DNA from: a virus
Virus record (IMG/VR): IMGVR_UViG_3300027754_000176
Coordinates: 1-43,655 of that record
Direction: 5' to 3' (one strand)
DNA length: 43,655 nt
A program made the translations under genes and the position numbers. Shown here in pieces: positions 32,159-39,517 of the stretch (positions are counted from its first letter, which is position 1; the number at the start of each line of letters is the position of its first letter). The notes beneath the pieces were generated by a model. It had not been told where the DNA came from. It saw only the letters and a program-made list of their open reading frames with translations, and searched no databases.

Positions 32159-32557
32159 ATGAAAAAATTACCAACTGTTCACGAACTGCGGCAACAAGGA
32201 TTTAAAGTTAGAGTAACTCATATTAGAAAATTTCATCGTTTTGATCCACGAAGCGGCAAGAAGACTGAATTTTTTGCTCCATTTCAAAGTTCAAAAAATA
32301 AAAAAAGAAATGCCCCACATCCTGATTCGATAGAAAAATTAACAGAAGAATTTTTCCTTTCTGGAAAAGGAGGTGAAACAGTCATTGAGATCGCTTCAAA
32401 AGATCATAAAGAATTGGGTAAAGGAACTTCAGTATGCTCAGAACAAGATTCTTATATAAAATCTACTGGAATCAAAAAAGCTATCGCACTAGCACTCAGA
32501 AATATGGAGGCAAATAAAGATCCTTATTTTCATATAAGACAATTTTTTAATAAATGA
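32159..32557 (+). CDS. Hypothetical basic protein, 132 aa
   Basis: Start at 32159 (MKKLPTVHELRQQGFKVRVTH), seven bases after the kinase stop, preferred to an upstream in-frame ATG that overlaps the kinase gene. The N-terminal half is basic with RKFHRFDPRSGKK, and the centre carries GGETVIEIASKDHKELGKGTSVCS. I do not recognise a domain. The TGA stop overlaps the next ATG (ATGA). Confidence 0.55.
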   Translation: MKKLPTVHELRQQGFKVRVTHIRKFHRFDPRSGKKTEFFAPFQSSKNKKRNAPHPDSIEKLTEEFFLSGKGGETVIEIASKDHKELGKGTSVCSEQDSYIKSTGIKKAIALALRNMEANKDPYFHIRQFFNK

Positions 32558-32727
32558 TTTTTTTCTGGAAAATTTACTGCTTGTTTTTTTATTACTTAGG
32601 AGATTTGGCTTGCAAGTTTGATGATTATAAATTATATCAATTTTTAATGCTTAAGTCTCTACAAATAAATGAGAAACATGACTTGAAAATTTGGAAAGAA
32701 GTTCGCAAATCCCTTGACGAAAGTTGA
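32554..32727 (+). CDS. Small protein with hydrophobic N-terminus, 57 aa
   Basis: An ATGA overlap with the previous stop gives MIFFWKIYCLFFYYLGDLACKFDDYK and a polar helical tail ending KEVRKSLDES. The first 20 residues form a short membrane-seeking segment. The stop lies inside the promoter that drives the next gene (-35 TTGACG overlaps the final codons), so the ORF is fully framed by neighbours. The function is unknown. Confidence 0.55.
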   Translation: MIFFWKIYCLFFYYLGDLACKFDDYKLYQFLMLKSLQINEKHDLKIWKEVRKSLDES

Positions 32728-32742
32728 GGGATTTGTTATTTT
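32714..32742 (+). promoter_or_regulatory. Sigma-70-type promoter, leaderless geometry
   Basis: TTGACG (32714-32719), 17 bases, TATTTT (32737-32742), then six bases to the ATG at 32749. Confidence 0.6.
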
Positions 32743-32748
32743 GTACGC

Positions 32749-33267
32749 ATGAACTTATTTTGCCTAGATTCAAACCCAACAACAGCCGCACAATACAACT
32801 GCGATCAACATTGCAATAAAATTGTACTTGAATGCGCTCAAATGATGGCTAACTGCTTCACCTTAGATGCTCTTAAATCTGCTCCACCTAATAGTCTTGG
32901 TCAACCTCGCAAGCATTCTTATTTCAATCATCCTGTATCTAAGTGGATGCGGGAAAGCTTGGCTAATCTCTTCTGGAGCATTGATCATGCTTTTTCCCTT
33001 GAATCTGAGCGTATTTATCGTGGCTACAATCCACACTTTTCTATGGGTTTTATTCGGTGGGTAGCTGATAACTTCGACAAGTCTACTATTGCAGATGGCA
33101 CTCAGACAGAATTTGCAGTAGCTATTGCTCCAACAATGCAGTGTCGCCAGCATCCTGACTTTAATTCGCTTGACTCCGTTGGTAAATATCGTCTATATTA
33201 CCAGCACGACAAGCCCTTTGTTACATGGACTCGTCGCTCACAACCCGATTGGTTTGCTAAAAAATAA
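32749..33267 (+). CDS. Conserved phage protein with CDxHxxK motif, 172 aa
   Basis: MNLFCLDSNPTTAAQYNCDQHCNKIVLECAQMM at the N-terminus is a pattern I associate with a conserved phage family of unknown role (LDxxPxxAAxxxCDxHxxKxxLE). Further blocks are HSYFNHPVSKWMRES, NLFWSIDHAFSLESERIYRGYNPHFS and the C-terminal YYQHDKPFVTWTRRSQPDWF. Conserved His, Cys and Asp suggest an enzyme, possibly metal-dependent. The gene has its own leaderless promoter and noticeably less AT-rich, codon-optimised sequence than its neighbours, as for an early, highly expressed gene. Confidence 0.6.
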   Translation: MNLFCLDSNPTTAAQYNCDQHCNKIVLECAQMMANCFTLDALKSAPPNSLGQPRKHSYFNHPVSKWMRESLANLFWSIDHAFSLESERIYRGYNPHFSMGFIRWVADNFDKSTIADGTQTEFAVAIAPTMQCRQHPDFNSLDSVGKYRLYYQHDKPFVTWTRRSQPDWFAKK

Positions 33268-33269
33268 TT

Positions 33270-33644
33270 ATGAAATTTCAAACTGCAGCAATAATACTTG
33301 GATTAACAATCTCTAGCGCAACTTTTACTGTGCTATCAAGATCTTATCATGATGAACTTGCATACAATAAAGGTTATGCAGATTCAACTTCTTACTACAA
33401 GCAAATGCTTTTAGATGAAGGGTTTGCTGAGTATGATAGAAAAACAGCAGAATGGCATTTGCTAGATCCATCAACAATTCAAGGCAATTTAATTCCAATT
33501 CAAAAAAGATTTTTATATACTTCTGTTGAAGAGCAAATTCAATCTTATGAAGACGAATTAAAAGTCCTTAAAAAGCAAAAAGAGGCAATTTCAAAGAAAA
33601 AGCCCCATGCCCAAGTAACAAAATTAGATATGAAAAAACTTTAA
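33270..33644 (+). CDS. Membrane-anchored hypothetical protein, 124 aa
   Basis: An N-terminal hydrophobic helix (AAIILGLTISSATFTVLS) anchors or exports a polar domain containing YADSTSYYKQMLLDEGFAEYDRKTAEWHLLDP. It is followed by a C-terminal coiled coil (EEQIQSYEDELKVLKKQKEAISKKK). The EYDxKTAxWxLLDP motif recurs in small phage exported proteins of unknown function. It begins three bases after the previous stop and is convergent with the Dps-like gene (four-base overlap). Confidence 0.55.
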   Translation: MKFQTAAIILGLTISSATFTVLSRSYHDELAYNKGYADSTSYYKQMLLDEGFAEYDRKTAEWHLLDPSTIQGNLIPIQKRFLYTSVEEQIQSYEDELKVLKKQKEAISKKKPHAQVTKLDMKKL

Positions 33645-34042
33645 TCCAAAGTAATCAAATACTTTAATTGATTAAGAGTACCTAACATATCATCACGAAT
33701 ATTTAATAAATCTGTTTTATTTCCAATATCAGAGTCATTACTAAAAGATTTTAAATATGCAATCCATTGATCTATTTTCCCTTGAAGACCTACAGTTTCA
33801 GGAACTTCTTCTGTTGGACTGCTTACTGTCTGAAGATTCTCTAACTCAAGAAGAAACGAGCCAGATGCAGATTTTACTCGACCAAAAATTCCTTGATATT
33901 TCTCAATAAATTCATCAATAGATTCTTCAAATTGTTCATAAGCCATATCCAACGCCTTGTGTTCAGAAAAACTATTAGTTTGCCAATGGTAAACTTTAAT
34001 TTGATTTAAAATAGTCAATAAGGGAGATACTACTGATAACAT
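33641..34042 (-). CDS. Dps/ferritin-like helical protein (DUF5856-like)
   Basis: 133 residues, almost all helical. LLTILNQIKVYHWQTNSFSEHKALDMAYEQFEESIDEFIEKYQG keeps the H-W...H...D...E pattern of the ferroxidase region of Dps-like proteins, as in the DUF5856 family found in large viruses. A second helix pair follows. It may bind iron or DNA, but phage roles are not established. Transcribed on the minus strand from its own GTGTAA element, opposite to its neighbours. Confidence 0.6.
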   Translation of the reverse strand: MLSVVSPLLTILNQIKVYHWQTNSFSEHKALDMAYEQFEESIDEFIEKYQGIFGRVKSASGSFLLELENLQTVSSPTEEVPETVGLQGKIDQWIAYLKSFSNDSDIGNKTDLLNIRDDMLGTLNQLKYLITLD

Positions 34043-34057
34043 ATAATATGATTACAC
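34043..34057 (-). promoter_or_regulatory. GTGTAA element before Dps-like gene
   Basis: On the minus strand GTGTAA, then nine bases (TCATATTAT), then the ATG at 34042. Confidence 0.45.
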
Positions 34058-34075
34058 GAATCATGAAAAATTTAA

Positions 34076-34103
34076 TTGACATTAGATATTTGTAGAATAT
34101 TAT
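34076..34103 (+). promoter_or_regulatory. Sigma-70-type promoter, leaderless geometry
   Basis: TTGACA (34076-34081), 16 bases, TATTAT (34098-34103), then six bases to the ATG at 34110. Divergent from the Dps-like gene. Confidence 0.6.
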
Positions 34104-34109
34104 CTTTAT

Positions 34110-34397
34110 ATGCAGGGTTCTACATTTATATCAGTACCTATTGACAAATTTAATGAATTTATTGTTGAAGCACTAACAGAACATAAAGCGTCAAAATCTT
34201 TAATTGATCAAGTTGCATATCATAAATTTCATCAACTGAATTCTTTTTCTAAACAATTTATTAATGAAATTATTAATAATTATTATGGAATTCATTATGT
34301 AGGATTAATTCCTGATTCTCAACATGATCTTATTTATAAACTTCAAGTTATTGATAAAAAACTTTGTACATTTTTTCTTTTAAAATATGCTAGTTAA
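34110..34397 (+). CDS. Hypothetical protein, 95 aa
   Basis: Unrecognised. The first part reads STFISVPIDKFNEFIVEALTEHKASKSLIDQ and the rest is rich in aromatic and His residues (YHKFHQLNSFSKQFINEIINNYYG). It heads an operon with a leaderless-type promoter and overlaps the nucleotidyltransferase gene by 11 bases. No membrane or metal motif is evident. Confidence 0.5.
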   Translation: MQGSTFISVPIDKFNEFIVEALTEHKASKSLIDQVAYHKFHQLNSFSKQFINEIINNYYGIHYVGLIPDSQHDLIYKLQVIDKKLCTFFLLKYAS

Positions 34398-34830
34398 TAC
34401 TAAAACAGTAGTTATTGTTTCTGGTGGATTTGATCCAATTCATTCTGGACATATTCAATACATAAATGAAGCAAAAAAATTAGGTGACATTTTGTATGTT
34501 GCTCCAAATACTGACGAATGGCTTACGAAGAAAAAAGGGAAACCTTTTTTGAATTGGACTGAAAGAGCTACAATTTTATCAAATTTAAAAGCTGTTGATT
34601 TTATAATTGAATTTGATGATTCAGACGGTTCTGCAAAAGATGCGATTCTTCATGTTAGAGAAAGAAATCCACTTACAAAAATTATTTTTGCAAATGGAGG
34701 AGATAGAACTAAAAACAATATTCCAGAAATGGATTTGAAAGATGATAATTTGGAATTTGTATTCGGAGTTGGCGGCGAAACAAAAGCTAACTCTAGTTCT
34801 TGGATTTTAAAGAATTGGCAAAATGAGTGA
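34387..34830 (+). CDS. Cytidylyltransferase-like nucleotidyltransferase (HldE/TagD type)
   Basis: 147 residues. The HxGH signature is intact (GGFDPIHSGHIQYI, His19 and His22), followed by AKKLGDILYVAPNTDEW, a WTERATIL helix and IIFANGGDRTKNN, then the GVGGETKANSSSWIL tail corresponding to the ISSTxL motif of the fold. The NGGDRTxxNIPE pattern is closest to the ADP-heptose synthase (HldE C-terminal) group. This could supply nucleotide-heptose for the split GT9 enzyme at 4554-7620. Other sugar- or glycerol-phosphate substrates remain possible. Confidence 0.75.
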   Translation: MLVNTKTVVIVSGGFDPIHSGHIQYINEAKKLGDILYVAPNTDEWLTKKKGKPFLNWTERATILSNLKAVDFIIEFDDSDGSAKDAILHVRERNPLTKIIFANGGDRTKNNIPEMDLKDDNLEFVFGVGGETKANSSSWILKNWQNE

Positions 34831-35251
34831 TTCAAGCGCAGAACAAAAATTAAAAGGAGCCATGATCTTCAAATACTTGAAGACTGGTAAAATGCCCAAG
34901 CGTAAAGGTTTATTTAGAATTCTATTTTATTTAGCTGGACAGCATAAACACTTTGTTGGAATCAACATGACATCTTCAAGTATTACAAATAAAAGACCAA
35001 ATGTTGACAGAACAATAGAAATTAAAATTCTTCCTTCAAAATTAAATGAAGATTTATTGAATAAAGCTCTTAAAAAGTATTTAGTAGAATACGAATTAAA
35101 ATTTCATCTATTTTATGCGACAATATATTATTCATCAAGTCAGATTCAGTGGTCATTGATCGACGAAGAACTTAGAACAAACCATTCAGAAAATATAATT
35201 GAAAAAGACGGCTTTCCAAGAATTAAAGATTATCAATATGAAAAAAAATAA
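34823..35251 (+). CDS. Hypothetical protein, 142 aa
   Basis: No family recognised. A basic N-terminal third (KLKGAMIFKYLKTGKMPKRKGLFRILFYLAG) precedes an alpha/beta region (TIEIKILPSKLNEDLLNKALKKYLVEYELKFHLFYATIYYSS). It overlaps the nucleotidyltransferase gene by eight bases and the next gene by 14, so it belongs to the same translationally coupled set. Confidence 0.5.
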   Translation: MSDSSAEQKLKGAMIFKYLKTGKMPKRKGLFRILFYLAGQHKHFVGINMTSSSITNKRPNVDRTIEIKILPSKLNEDLLNKALKKYLVEYELKFHLFYATIYYSSSQIQWSLIDEELRTNHSENIIEKDGFPRIKDYQYEKK

Positions 35252-35519
35252 ATACCAATTAATTGATCAAGATTCATTTTATCGAGCATTTAAACAATGG
35301 CTTGAATCTGGAAGTGAGCCTTTTAATTTAAAAAATGAAGATCAAATGAATGAAAAATGGCTTAAATTTGCAGATGATCTTGGAATTTATTTAGGACAAA
35401 AAAATGGAGATAAATTGTTTGCTGAAATTGTAGACAATATTTGTTGGAAAGAAGCAAAAAAATATTATTCAATAATTTCGTATGAAACCAATGTTGAAAC
35501 TGACGAAGTGTCAGTATGA
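35238..35519 (+). CDS. Hypothetical acidic protein, 93 aa
   Basis: Start at 35238 (MKKNKYQLIDQDSFYRAF), inside the last codons of the previous gene. Helical and aromatic, with WLESGSEPFNLKNEDQMNEKW and a C-terminal YYSIISYETNVETDEVSV. Nothing specific is recognised. It overlaps the following phosphoesterase gene by up to 38 bases. Confidence 0.5.
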   Translation: MKKNKYQLIDQDSFYRAFKQWLESGSEPFNLKNEDQMNEKWLKFADDLGIYLGQKNGDKLFAEIVDNICWKEAKKYYSIISYETNVETDEVSV

Positions 35520-36069
35520 TAATTTGTTTGTAACTTCCGATCTTCATTTTGGACATAAACAAAAATTTGTTTATGCAGATAGAGGCTACGTCTCTTCAGA
35601 AGAAATGGATGAAGATATCATTGCGGTAATAAATGAAAAAGTCGGCAAGAATGGAATCTTATTGCATCTTGGAGATCTATCATTAAATACTTCAGAATCA
35701 AGATTGCTTGAAATTTTTTCAAAATTAAAAATAAAAGAATTCTGGAATCTTTGGGGAAACCATAACCAACCCCTTTTTTCTTTAAAAAGACAAATATATG
35801 ATTTTATTTTTTTAAATTTTGAATATTATTTAACAATGAGATATGAAAAAAAAGAATTTGTATGTTTTCATTTTCCAATAATGGCATGGGACAACATGTT
35901 TAAAGGATCGATGCATCTTTGCGGACATTCTCATGGCAAAAATCCATCCTCAAGAATAGAAACAAAACAATCTAAGATTTTAGATTGTGGATGGGACATT
36001 CACTCAAAACCTCTTTCAATGTTCGAAATAGAAAAAATAATGGAAAAAAAATCAATACCTCAAAGATAA
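35482..36069 (+). CDS. Metallophosphoesterase (calcineurin-like)
   Basis: 195 residues with SDLHFGH (19-25), LHLGDLS (61-67), WGNHN (91-95), CFHFP and CGHSHG (about 142-147). All metal ligands are present, though GNHN replaces the usual GNHD. The compact size and SDLHFGH/GNH pattern match a phage and bacterial family of small phosphoesterases of unknown substrate. A start three codons downstream (35491) is also possible. This is the second such enzyme in the window, only distantly like the one at 27717. Confidence 0.75.
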   Translation: MKPMLKLTKCQYDNLFVTSDLHFGHKQKFVYADRGYVSSEEMDEDIIAVINEKVGKNGILLHLGDLSLNTSESRLLEIFSKLKIKEFWNLWGNHNQPLFSLKRQIYDFIFLNFEYYLTMRYEKKEFVCFHFPIMAWDNMFKGSMHLCGHSHGKNPSSRIETKQSKILDCGWDIHSKPLSMFEIEKIMEKKSIPQR

Positions 36070-36070
36070 T

Positions 36071-36262
36071 ATGACATATAAATTTCAAAATAACTACGGA
36101 ACCAGTCGAATAATTAAATTAGCAATAATTTGTATTGTATTAAGTAATATTGGAGGATTTTGTTTGGGATACGTAACTGGACAAACTCAGAAAGAAAAAT
36201 CATTGAGAAGCAAAAACTTCATAATTGAAAAATTAAAAGAGATACCCACAATAAATTCATGA
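36071..36262 (+). CDS. Single-pass membrane protein, 63 aa
   Basis: One transmembrane helix (IIKLAIICIVLSNIGGFCLGYVTG, about residues 14-37) is followed by a basic cytoplasmic or periplasmic tail (QKEKSLRSKNFIIEKLKE). It overlaps the next, exported protein by four bases (ATGA). The function is unknown; it may act with that neighbour at the membrane. Confidence 0.55.
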   Translation: MTYKFQNNYGTSRIIKLAIICIVLSNIGGFCLGYVTGQTQKEKSLRSKNFIIEKLKEIPTINS

Positions 36263-36681
36263 AAATATTCTTATTATTCATAATGCTAACATCGACATGT
36301 TTAGCAATCAAAAAAGATGATAACCCTTTTTCATTAAAAATAGATCAAGAAACTTCTTTAACTACAGATAAAGGAGTTTTCAATCCAAGATCAATCATAA
36401 CATTGAAACCAGGTGATGCCGTTAAACTTTATCTTATTGATGGTAAGATTATAAATGGTTTAATTAAATCTACCGAATTATTAAATAATAAAATATTTAA
36501 AGTTTTTGGTGACGTGTTAAATGAGAAAGATGCTGGATTTGGATTTGTTTTAACGGATGATGGAATCTTTGCGGGTGCATTAGTATATAGAGATAAAAAA
36601 ATAACTTATAAAGTTCAGTATCTAGAATCTGAAAAGGTTTACATTCTTGTTGAGGACAAATCAGCAAAAATAGGCTCTTGA
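36259..36681 (+). CDS. Exported hypothetical protein, 140 aa
   Basis: A short signal peptide (MKIFLLFIMLTSTCLA) is followed by a mature domain with LKIDQETSLTTDKGVFNPRSIITLKPGDAVKLYLIDG and beta-rich VYRDKKITYKVQYLESEKVYILVE. The Cys at position 14 does not sit in a good lipobox, so signal peptidase I cleavage is more likely. The function is unknown. The 3' end holds the -35 box of the sigma-factor promoter. Confidence 0.55.
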   Translation: MKIFLLFIMLTSTCLAIKKDDNPFSLKIDQETSLTTDKGVFNPRSIITLKPGDAVKLYLIDGKIINGLIKSTELLNNKIFKVFGDVLNEKDAGFGFVLTDDGIFAGALVYRDKKITYKVQYLESEKVYILVEDKSAKIGS

Positions 36682-36705
36682 CTTTTGAAATAAGCAGTTC
36701 ATAAT
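36678..36705 (+). promoter_or_regulatory. Promoter of the sigma-factor gene, leaderless geometry
   Basis: TTGACT (36678-36683), 16 bases, CATAAT (36700-36705), then six bases to the ATG at 36712. Confidence 0.6.
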
Positions 36706-36711
36706 TTCACC

Positions 36712-37203
36712 ATGAATACGATTGAAGAACTTTACAAAGAATATCAACCAAGATTGGCTGCCTATTCTTATAAAATACTTAAAAACAATGAAAATGCAAA
36801 AGATTGCGTACAAGAAGTTTTTAAGCGTTTGGCAAAACAAGACATGGGAAAAATTAAAGATCATATTCATCAATGGCTTTTTGTTGTATGTAGAAACTGT
36901 TCTTTAAAAATACTTAAAAGACAAAATTTTGTTCTTCTTGATGAAAATCATGATCAAGTATTTAGTGAAGATAAAAATCCTTTTGAGAGTTTAGATTCGA
37001 AAGAAAAAATTAAAAAATTACTTTGGATGGTGGAACAATTGCCAAAAAAGCGAAAAGATATTTTAAAATTAAGATTTGTTCATGATTTAAAATATGAAGA
37101 AATTGCCAAAAAATTAAAAACAACTAGTGGCAATGTAGGCTTCATGCTTTCAACCACACTTTGCGATTTGCGCGAAAAATTTTCAAAAACTATTGACAAA
37201 TAA
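36712..37203 (+). CDS. ECF-type RNA polymerase sigma factor
   Basis: 163 residues with the two-domain plan of ECF sigma factors. Region 2 is residues of about 5-65: LYKEYQPRLAAYSYKIL, then NAKDCVQEVFKRLA, then HIHQWLFVVCRNCSLKILKR. Region 4 is about 100-155: VEQLPKKRKDILKLRFVHDLKYEEIAKKLKTTSGNVGFMLSTTL, with the helix-turn-helix. It should redirect host RNA polymerase to phage promoters, and the GTGTAA elements are the obvious candidates. It is expressed from a host-type promoter, as expected for an early or middle regulator. The TTGACA of the next promoter overlaps its last codons. A second, partial relative starts at 43482. Confidence 0.85.
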   Translation: MNTIEELYKEYQPRLAAYSYKILKNNENAKDCVQEVFKRLAKQDMGKIKDHIHQWLFVVCRNCSLKILKRQNFVLLDENHDQVFSEDKNPFESLDSKEKIKKLLWMVEQLPKKRKDILKLRFVHDLKYEEIAKKLKTTSGNVGFMLSTTLCDLREKFSKTIDK

Positions 37204-37221
37204 AACTAGCCCAACTAGCAT
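37193..37221 (+). promoter_or_regulatory. Promoter of the MoxR operon
   Basis: TTGACA (37193-37198), 17 bases, TAGCAT (37216-37221), then eight bases to the ATG at 37230. Confidence 0.55.
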
Positions 37222-37229
37222 ACCTACAA

Positions 37230-38321
37230 ATGCAAACTCAAACTGCCGCAACAATTAATACAATTTCTTTGTCTCCAACCGAATTAAAAGAAGCAATCTA
37301 TGACTGCTTTGAAGTTCGTCAACCAGTAATGATTTGGGGGCCACCAGGGATTGGTAAATCAGACATCATTCATGAAATTGGTGAAGAAACTAATCGCAGA
37401 GTAATTGATATTCGTCTTGCTTTATGGGAGCCAACAGATATTCGTGGCATTCCTTATTTCGATAGCGAATCTAAGGAAATGAAATGGGCAGCACCATCAG
37501 AATTACCAAAGGTAGTTACTGACAATTCTATTGTTTTTCTTGATGAAATGCCTAGTGCAGTTCCAACTGTGCAAGCAGGTGCATACCAACTCATTCTTAA
37601 TCGTAAGATTGGAGAGTATCAACTACCTCCAGCAGTTGACATTGTTGCTGCTGGAAATAGAGAGAATGATCGGGGTATCTCATATAAGATGCCTGCGCCA
37701 CTGGCAAATCGCTTCACTCACGTTGAATTAAAACCTAATTTTAATTGTTGGCTGAATTGGGCTATTAAGAATGACATTGACTCTTCAATCGTAGGATATC
37801 TATCTTGGTCTAAGAAAGATTTATATGATTTTAATCCTAAGTCTGCCTCCAAAGCATTTGCAACTCCTCGTAGTTGGACTTTTGCTAACAAGTTTATTAC
37901 TAAAGGCAAGCGTTCAAAATCTTCAGAGAGTTTACTGACTGCGCTTCTGGCGGGAACAATCGGAGAAGGTCTTGCAATTTCTTTCATGACGTTTAAGAAG
38001 ACTACTGCAAAACTTCCAAAGGTAGAAGATATTCTATCTGGTAAATTAAAGAAGTTTTCTTATAAGAAAGATATTTCTTTGTTGTACTCTATAATTGCAA
38101 ATTGTTGTTTGGAATTAAAAGAAACTATTAATGATAAAAATTGGCTAACTCATGTTGATAATTTCTACCGATTCATGCTTGACAACTTTCCACAAGAAGT
38201 TATTGTGATGGGAGTTAAAACATCGATTAGAAATTATAAATTACCAATCGATCCCGAAAAACTTACGACGTATAAGGATTTCGTAGAAAAAGTAGAAAAA
38301 TATATCTTCATACAAGAATAA
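37230..38321 (+). CDS. MoxR-type AAA+ ATPase
   Basis: 363 residues. Walker A GPPGIGKS (37-44), Walker B IVFLDEMPS (101-109), an arginine-finger region (RFTHVELKPN) and sensor motifs identify a MoxR-family AAA+ ATPase. MoxR proteins act as chaperones or remodelers with a VWA-domain partner, and that partner is the next gene, four bases downstream. The first two thirds are less AT-rich than the surroundings, as for a highly expressed gene. The client in phage infection is unknown. Confidence 0.85.
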   Translation: MQTQTAATINTISLSPTELKEAIYDCFEVRQPVMIWGPPGIGKSDIIHEIGEETNRRVIDIRLALWEPTDIRGIPYFDSESKEMKWAAPSELPKVVTDNSIVFLDEMPSAVPTVQAGAYQLILNRKIGEYQLPPAVDIVAAGNRENDRGISYKMPAPLANRFTHVELKPNFNCWLNWAIKNDIDSSIVGYLSWSKKDLYDFNPKSASKAFATPRSWTFANKFITKGKRSKSSESLLTALLAGTIGEGLAISFMTFKKTTAKLPKVEDILSGKLKKFSYKKDISLLYSIIANCCLELKETINDKNWLTHVDNFYRFMLDNFPQEVIVMGVKTSIRNYKLPIDPEKLTTYKDFVEKVEKYIFIQE

Positions 38322-38325
38322 AATT

Positions 38326-39516
38326 ATGAGCCTCTTCAATAAAGAACAAGATCTATCAATTGAAGAGAAGTTGATCGCCTCAAAGGTGCAGATGCTTATG
38401 CGTCTGCCCTTTTTTGGCAGTCTAGCTTCTGGATTAAATGTCAAAGTTGTTGACTGGGAATTTGAAAAAGGAGTTCCCATGACTGCCGCAACAGATGGAA
38501 GCAATTTCTTTTATAATCCAGAGGGTATTAAAGATTTTACAATTGCTGAATTAATGTGGCTGTACGCTCACGAAGTGAGTCATGTATGTTGGCAGCATTT
38601 CATTCGCATGGGAGAAAGAAATAAAACTCTTTGGAATATTGCCACTGATTATGTAATCAATGGTTTATTGAGAATAAATAAAATAGGCAAAGCTCCAAAA
38701 AATCATTTAGATGATAAAAAATTTGATGGAATGACTGCGGAGCAGGTATATAATATTCTTTATAAAGAAACTCCCAAATTAAATATTGATCAGCTATCCA
38801 AGATGCTTGCAGATAAACATATGGATATGGATAGAAACGAAGATGGCTCACCAAAAAGCGAAGAGGAAAAAAAACAGTTAGTTAGTAAAATAAAAGAAGA
38901 TTTAATTAAAGCTTCTCAAACCATGGATGCTGGATCAATTCCAGCTGGATTTGATAGACTTATTAATGGTATTACTTGCCCTCAACTTCCTTGGCAAGAC
39001 ATACTTAGAGATAGAATTAAATCAAAAATAAAAACAGATTTCTCTTTCATGCGACCTAATCGTAGAAGCGGAAATATGGATGGAATTATCTTTCCAAGTA
39101 TGACTGTTGAAGATGAAATTGATATTTGTATTGCAATGGATATGTCGGGATCTATTGGTGATGATATCGCAGCAGAATTTATGGGTGAAATTAGCGGTAT
39201 TATTTCTGAATTTAATTCATGGAATATTAAGATTTGGTCTTTTGATACAAAAGTATATAATGAAAAAGATTATTCATCTTACGATGATTCAAATATTTTG
39301 GAATACAAACCAAAAGGTGGCGGAGGTACTGATTTTGAATGCAATTGGGAATACATGAAAAAGTTTGACATTGAACCAAAACTATTTATTATGTTTACTG
39401 ACTTATATCCATGCGGTGGATGGGGTGATGCAAATTATTGCGACACTTTATTCGTTGGTTATGGTTCATGTAGAGCAGTAGCTCCATTTGGAGAAACAAT
39501 TTACATACAACAATAA
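38326..39516 (+). CDS. VWA-domain metalloprotein (DUF2201-like), MoxR partner
   Basis: 396 residues. The N-terminal zincin-like domain has HEVSH (82-86) followed by a second His (HFIRMGERN) and a helical DYVINGLL, as in DUF2201_N putative metallopeptidases. The C-terminal VWA-like domain carries the MIDAS motif DMSGSIGDD (about 271-279), with GGGGTDF near 328 and FTDLYPCG near 358. The ATPase-VWA pairing is like RavA-ViaA or the MoxR-CoxE sets: the ATPase remodels a client held by the VWA protein. It may process or assemble virion proteins or act on host complexes. Confidence 0.8.
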   Translation: MSLFNKEQDLSIEEKLIASKVQMLMRLPFFGSLASGLNVKVVDWEFEKGVPMTAATDGSNFFYNPEGIKDFTIAELMWLYAHEVSHVCWQHFIRMGERNKTLWNIATDYVINGLLRINKIGKAPKNHLDDKKFDGMTAEQVYNILYKETPKLNIDQLSKMLADKHMDMDRNEDGSPKSEEEKKQLVSKIKEDLIKASQTMDAGSIPAGFDRLINGITCPQLPWQDILRDRIKSKIKTDFSFMRPNRRSGNMDGIIFPSMTVEDEIDICIAMDMSGSIGDDIAAEFMGEISGIISEFNSWNIKIWSFDTKVYNEKDYSSYDDSNILEYKPKGGGGTDFECNWEYMKKFDIEPKLFIMFTDLYPCGGWGDANYCDTLFVGYGSCRAVAPFGETIYIQQ

Positions 39517-39517
39517 T

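Noticed and set aside
32863-33153. 96-codon minus-strand ORF
   Set aside because: It is antisense to the conserved CDxHxxK gene and has no domain; a by-product of the biased codon use there.
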